Shown in pieces: positions 59,072 through 64,000 of a stretch of DNA of 64,000 bases. Where the stretch lies: positions 1 to 64,000 of the forward strand of contig JABYQR010000074.1 of assembly GCA_022592445.1 (NCBI GenBank), in the 5' to 3' direction. The position numbers and the translations under genes are program-made. The stretch's first letter is position 1. Every line of letters starts with the position of its first letter. The stretch comes from Cytidiella melzeri (lineage: Eukaryota > Basidiomycota > Agaricomycetes > Polyporales > Irpicaceae). The notes below the pieces were generated by a model. The model saw only the letters and a list, made by a program, of their open reading frames with translations, did no database searches and had not been told where the DNA came from.

Positions 59072-60914
59072 TCAGAATGACGCGAATGCGTCGGTAGCCT
59101 GAATATCACACATATCAGTACAGATGTGACGGAGGATGGGAGACAACTGTTACCTCTACTAGAAGCTTACTTGTGCCCGGCTCTCGAGAAGAATGGCCGG
59201 CATCTGGGACAATGTGAAGAGTGATCTCAGGCCATACTTTCTTCAGTTCGTACGCAGTGGTGGCCTGCGATGAACAATAAATGTTTGGAGGCCAATGCCC
59301 CACCTACACAGCTGTGCTTACCGGGCAGACAACGTCATATCGCCCCTGTACAACTATGCACGGAATGTGACGACTGGTCCCATCATGTCAGCAAACCTAG
59401 CGCAGCACAAATGACGACGGGTCGGACTCACATCTTGTCAATTTCCTGCTTCTCGAGGATTTGACCGTCTCGCATCCAGCCCTGCGCAAGAACACTAGGT
59501 CAATTCGTCCTCCTCGAACTAGCGATAAAACATACATTGTTGATAAAGTAATGGTTTTCAATGCGTGCGAACGCACTAAGTATGAAATCGTAAGTTTTCC
59601 GGACTTGGGCGCTGCAGAATGAGACAGCCAACGCACATTGCCCAGCCGTCCTGGTCCGCTTCAGCGACGTGCGCAGGATCAATGTACAGCTTGGATGTCC
59701 ACATCCTACCCGCCAGAAGAGCACTTTTAACAACACAATGTCATGGAAGATGGCACGGATCACTCACTCCCAGCGAGCCCACGCCTTCGCAGCGCGGACC
59801 CTTGTCTCCTCGTCTGCCGACGTGAGCTGTGCATGATATGCGAGAATCAAGTCTCCGCGTTCTGGCTCGGGTATGGGAGCCAGATACTCATCCCTATGTG
59901 ATTGAATGTAAGACCAAGCGCATCTAATCAGCAAGTTTGTTTTACCATGCTTCTGGGAACAGATGCGATGTACCCTCTTGGTAGAAGAAACGCAATTCAC
60001 TGTCGCAAAGTTAGTGTGCTGACAATCGAAAGCAAGGGCCTGCGTTGCACATACCTCTTGCGAAGCGTAAAAATACCACTGTTGCATAGTATGAGTGTCA
60101 TTGTATCATAAAGGTATTGTAGGATCCGCTCGTACCGAAGGACAAGACTTTTCACACGATCTGGATGCGACTGACAAGAGATTTATGTCGGAGACAACAT
60201 GTCTACTGCAGGGAATTGCATACCTGTGCGTACACGAGCGACAGAGTCGACCCCTGCGATGGCCATACTAATCAGCATCAGAGCGACACTTCGCGAGAAG
60301 TAGCATCTACCCAAGAGCCCCCAAAGACATGCCATTTGTCAATCTGCAGATGGGTACGCAGCTTTTCGATATCCTTTACGAGGTCCCATGTTGTGTTATT
60401 CTCCAAAGACGCGCTCCTACAATGCGAACCACAAGACGGTAAGGAGGTATCACCAGGCGTAGCATCGAGCAACCGACGGGGTAGACTTTCCAGCACCGCG
60501 TTGGTCCATCAGCACAATCTGCGCGAGTGACGGTGAGGCTTCAAAGGACAACCTGGGTGCCAAACCCGTGCTTGCGTACCTTGTATTTTGAAGGATCAAA
60601 GAACTGACGATCCTTGGCATCGAAACCGCCACCAGGACCGCCTACAGAACACGGTCACCCAGAGGATCGACCTGCTATCAACAGATGATTGCCCACCGTG
60701 AAGAAAGATGACTGCAGATGGTCTGGTGAGCGGTATATGGGGTCATACAACGGGTGCACGTACCTGGAGTTCCATTAGGGTTCCCGCAGACCTCGTAGCT
60801 AAAGTTGAGCTCAACACGCGACGGAACACAAGAAGCGTGTACCACATACTATAACGTATGCAGATCGGACACCTTCAGAGTATCCTTAACCAACGGCTCG
60901 ATTGGCGGGTACAT
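59072..60914 (-). CDS. Proline iminopeptidase-type alpha/beta hydrolase (S33)
   Basis: Releases N-terminal proline from peptides (EC 3.4.11.5) if orthologous. Starts MYPPIEPLVKDTLKVSDLH at 60914. Conserved stations: YEVCGNPNGTP, oxyanion HGGPGGGFD across an intron with donor GTGGGC, IVLMDQRGAGKSTP, nucleophile elbow GGSWG (the exon shows GGSW at the splice edge), WDEYLAPIPEPERGDL, WARWE, ENHYFIN, catalytic Asp in VQGRYDVVCP and His in PDAGHSS. The last exon ends FASF-TGA at 59072. Around ten exons of 30-180 nt, so inner edges are approximate. The lid domain with the EHNYF-like sequence (here ENHYF) is typical of prolyl aminopeptidase. Cytosolic; no signal peptide. Confidence 0.88.
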
Positions 60915-61414
60915 GGTTATGTTCCACTGAAGAGTGTTGGTGGGGAGGTGCACATCGATTGCGTCCACCAATTTCGCAAGCACTGTTGCACGTGATTCCC
61001 CAGTAATAAAGACTCTTTACTTACTGACGATTGCTTTCATCTCCCAGACTTGTCCCATGACTACAAAAATCTGTGCAGAGTCGTATACACAGCTGCAAGC
61101 GGGAGGGCCGCATAGCTGTTCAAGGGGCTGCAGCCTCATTCCTCCCGTGCGTCGCCACGAACAGCCTCTCGCGAGTGTCTCCGCCCTGACCGCAGATTAT
61201 GTACTACAACAAAAGGGTAAAATTATTATAGAGCACCAACTAGTTCGTCCGGGCGAAAACCGCACGCCCACTCGTGAACCGAGGCGGACAGCCATCTTGA
61301 TGGACGCCTCAGACGCCTTCCGGCTGCCCCTTATAATCATTAGACTACATATGCATATGATGAACTGCACCGTGCAAGTCCCGTCTTTTCCGAGTCTCTG
61401 CTCTGCTCACCGCC
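60915..61414. other. Intergenic between divergent genes
   Basis: Holds the promoters of the iminopeptidase (minus) and the first ectodomain-TM gene (plus). A TATAATCATT-like AT stretch occurs at 61331-61340, about 80 bp before the plus-strand start. No gene. Confidence 0.45.
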
Positions 61415-62690
61415 ATGTCCTCTCTCCTCGCTGTCTTGACCGTGGTCGCTCTTCACGCGTACACCGTCTCCGCTCAAGGCACCAACGTGACATGTGACGC
61501 TGCATTCTCTTGGGTGCGTAATCTTCCCTCTTTATCCCTTTTCCCATGGAACGTTGAACGCGTTTTGTCTCGTTCAGGCAACCAACTCGAGAGGGCAAAG
61601 TCCCTGTCTACAAGCAGCCTATCTCAACGGAGCGTGTCTTAATGATCCCCAAGGTACGTCCCTTGAGTTCGTGTCACAACACTTTTGCTTAGCGTCGATA
61701 TTGGTGCGCTCGTCTAGATGCATACGTGTATTCCCTCCCGGCAGACTTCCACTATCGTCCACCTACGCTCGACACAGCGACGCCTTGCCAATGTAGCACC
61801 GTCTTCTACTCCATGATTGGTGCTTGTGCAGGCTGCCAGGATCGTGACAACCTCCCGTACGCCATCTAACGCATTTGGACCCAAAATGTTGTTGTTGACT
61901 CGTTCTTAGGTGGTCTGCATGGGACACGAATTGTACCGCCGTTTATATCGGGTATGTATTCATCCAATCCACTGTTCGACTTCAGTCACCTTAAGATCCT
62001 ATCAGTTGGCCGTCTGATGTTCCCATTCCTCCTGGCACGAGCATTCCTTCCTGGGCGTTCATTGACGTGGTCGAGCCCGACGCGTTTAATGCCACCGCTG
62101 CCAAGGCAATTGCAGCCACGGATCCGGCAGAGTCATCACCAGCAGTGGCACCACCCACGTCTTCTTCTTCCAGCTTTATACCTTCCGCTTCCGCGGGTGC
62201 CTCCAACAACGCCCCTGCTAGTCCCACAGGCTCCAGCACCGGCAACACTTCGTCGTCTTCATCGTCGCACAAGAGCAGTAACGTCGGTGCCATCGTTGGC
62301 GGAGTCGTCGGCGGCCTCGGCGGTGCTGCCATCCTTTGCGGGATTGCCGCATATTTCATGATTCGTCAGCGAAAGAAAAATGCCGCCAAGACCGATGCTA
62401 GCGCTCCGTTCGCAGGCTCAGGCACTGGCTACGCCCAAGAACATGAGCCGAAAGTGTTTCAGCATCAACAGGCCGAGTACACCGGTGTACCCACATTCTC
62501 TCCAACGAGTCCTTCGACGTATACCGCGCCCTTGTACAACCCTGACGATCCGTCGACGTTCCCTGGAGCTTCTGACGCTGCACCTGGCACCCAGGGCGGG
62601 TACGCGTCGTCGCATTCTGCGGCGCACCAGCAACCGGGTTCGCCGTTTGAGCACACGCCTGGGCGGTATACTGGCGTTGCAGAGGTTTAG
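61415..62690 (+). CDS. Cys-bearing ectodomain single-pass membrane protein, paralogue 1
   Basis: Signal peptide SSLLAVLTVVALHAYTVSA, then an ectodomain over five short exons: TCDAAFSW, NSRGQSPCLQAAYLNGACL, TPCQCSTVFYSMIGACAGCQ and a WSAWDTNC exon. A Ser/Ala-rich stalk precedes the transmembrane helix (about 62281-62361, GGVVGGLGGAAILCGIAAYF) with basic stop-transfer RQRKK. The cytoplasmic tail is Pro/Tyr/Ser-rich. This ectodomain type is common in Agaricomycetes and has no assigned function. Its neighbour at 63295 shares the ectodomain exon by exon, so they are tandem duplicates. Possibly a wall sensor or adhesin. Introns inferred include 61514-61578 and 61651-61719. Confidence 0.75.
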
Positions 62691-63294
62691 CTGCGTGTTT
62701 TCCGGGCATCGGAAATTTGGGATTTTGGGGCATCACGCATGAGTCAGTGTGGACCAAGTGTGGATCACGTCGTGGGCATGGGGGCTTTTGCAGGCAGGAA
62801 CTTTGACTGGATTTTTTTCCCCCACGTTGGTGGATGGACTTTACGATCCCTCTTCAACTTACACAAAGTAATAACAATCCCTCCTGCGTCTCATTCGCAG
62901 CAAACAATCGATGGTTGCAGAATGAGAATTACGACAGCCTCACGAACACGTCGGGGAACAATACATTTAATCCAGATTTGGGCATATTCGTTGCACAGGT
63001 GCACTGCACAGCATCCATCGGATTGCGTCGATTAGTCGGTGTGTGTCCCTCCTCGTGCCAGTCTGAATCCAACGAGTACAGGCGTCTACTATCGACAGAA
63101 CCTTAATATATGTGATCTAGGCACGCCAGCTAGCATGTCCTGCCCACAGGTCGAACCATGCCAACCAGTTCAAACCACAGCCTTTTGAAAAGCCAGGAAT
63201 CGGCGTGTAGTCGAACCGCCTCAGCCGGTCGTCCTAAAATGATATATTTCGAGGGGAATTGCTCAACCCGTCTTTTCTCGACACGTCGCCCAGC
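62691..63294. other. Intergenic between the tandem paralogues
   Basis: 3' flank of paralogue 1 and promoter of paralogue 2. Short open frames only, no recognisable feature. Confidence 0.45.
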
Positions 63295-64000
63295 ATGATG
63301 ATGCAGACGACCGCTCTCCTACTCACCGCGGCCGCCGTAGTCGTTCCGTTCTTGGCGTTCGCGCCTCAGCACGCGTCGGCCCAGTCGTCCGCCGTAACAT
63401 GCAAGTCGGGGTACAGTTGGGTACGTCCGCGATGAAGGATGCACACTTTTTATCGCAACGCTGATACTAATGCTCACTTTGCCCGCAGATGTCTAATGAC
63501 GAAGGGCAGTCGCCTTGCCTCGTCGCCGCGTACCTCATCGGCCAATGCCTGACTGTCCCAACAAGTGCGTTCCTCCTTGTGTCGTACAGGCAAGGACTAC
63601 AGACTAAGAAAAACACGTAGCCTCGATTGTTCTGCCGTTGGAGGACAACCCTGGGTTCGTCGACTACTACGCCCCGCCTTCAGCATTACATCTGGCGCCC
63701 ACCAACTGTACGTGTTCTACTGTCGTGTACTCGCTGCTGGCTGGGTGCGGGCTGTGCCAGGGTCAAGGATATACCTCGTACGTCCGAACCTTCTCTTCCA
63801 CCATGTACGACGGCACTTACATTGCATGCCATCATGCAGGTGGACTCTGTGGAAGGAGAATTGCCTTGTGGTGGAAGTCGCACAGTGGGTACCCCCGTTT
63901 GCAGTTTGAAAGAAGAACTACTCAAATCTCTTGCATGCCGAACCCAGATTCCCCGAGTCCATCCCATCAGTTGTCACAGTCCCGCAGTGGGCCTACATCG
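63295..64000 (+). CDS. Cys-bearing ectodomain membrane protein, paralogue 2 (cut by window end)
   Basis: Three successive ATG codons start at 63295; the signal peptide includes TALLLTAAAVVVPFLAFAP. Ectodomain exons mirror paralogue 1: TCKSGYSW / DEGQSPCLVAAYLIGQCL / NCTCSTVVYSLLAGCGLCQ / WTLWKENC, with introns in matching places (for example 63421-63488 and one from 63568). The stalk, transmembrane helix and tail would lie beyond 64000, so they cannot be confirmed. Confidence 0.7.

Overview
The window is nuclear DNA of a filamentous basidiomycete, most likely an Agaricomycete. Genes are split by many short GT-AG introns of about 45-70 nt. The set is typical of these fungi: a phosphoketolase, a bicupin oxalate decarboxylase, a Zn2Cys6 activator, an ABCC transporter, a SUN nuclear-envelope protein, small secreted proteins and several Ty1/copia retroelements. 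No tRNA, rRNA or CRISPR array was seen.

Layout. 1-7.3 kb: a transposase-like HTH/integrase-core gene, interrupted in its last exon by an intact copia element with identical LTRs. 7.7-10.5 kb: a phosphoketolase gene, complete except for one in-frame TGA. 11-11.9 kb: a HIT (HINT3-like) hydrolase. 12.0-16.0 kb: gene-poor DNA with one clear solo LTR and one possible one. 16.0-19.7 kb: two single-pass membrane proteins on the minus strand, one with an SH3 domain. 21.5-25.4 kb: a Zn2Cys6 transcription factor. 25.6-32.2 kb: a full-length ABCC transporter (minus). 32.2-36.3 kb: gene-free. 36.3-38.4 kb: oxalate decarboxylase. 38.8-40.6 kb: a C2/proline-rich protein resembling Fic1/Inn1.

40.6-55.0 kb is the most structured part. 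A unit of about 1.6 kb, made of promoter, 5'UTR intron and a small secreted protein gene, is duplicated in tandem. The second unit has been split by two related copia elements, both on the minus strand. The outer flanks of the second unit can still be aligned to the first. A 758-bp solo LTR of another family has landed inside the polypurine tract of the second element. The two elements share a 27-nt identical gag/pol overlap (probably a recoding site), a half-tRNA-type primer-binding site, and a hairpin in the LTR.

55.4-60.9 kb: a SUN-domain protein and a proline iminopeptidase-type hydrolase, both minus. 61.4-64.0 kb: two tandem paralogues of a cysteine-bearing membrane protein family, the second cut by the window edge.

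No new multi-gene system was found. The best leads are the recoding site, the nested insertions, the LTR hairpin, the phosphoketolase nonsense codon and the effector-like duplicated secreted genes. Gene models are hand-spliced, so exon edges may be off by a few bases.
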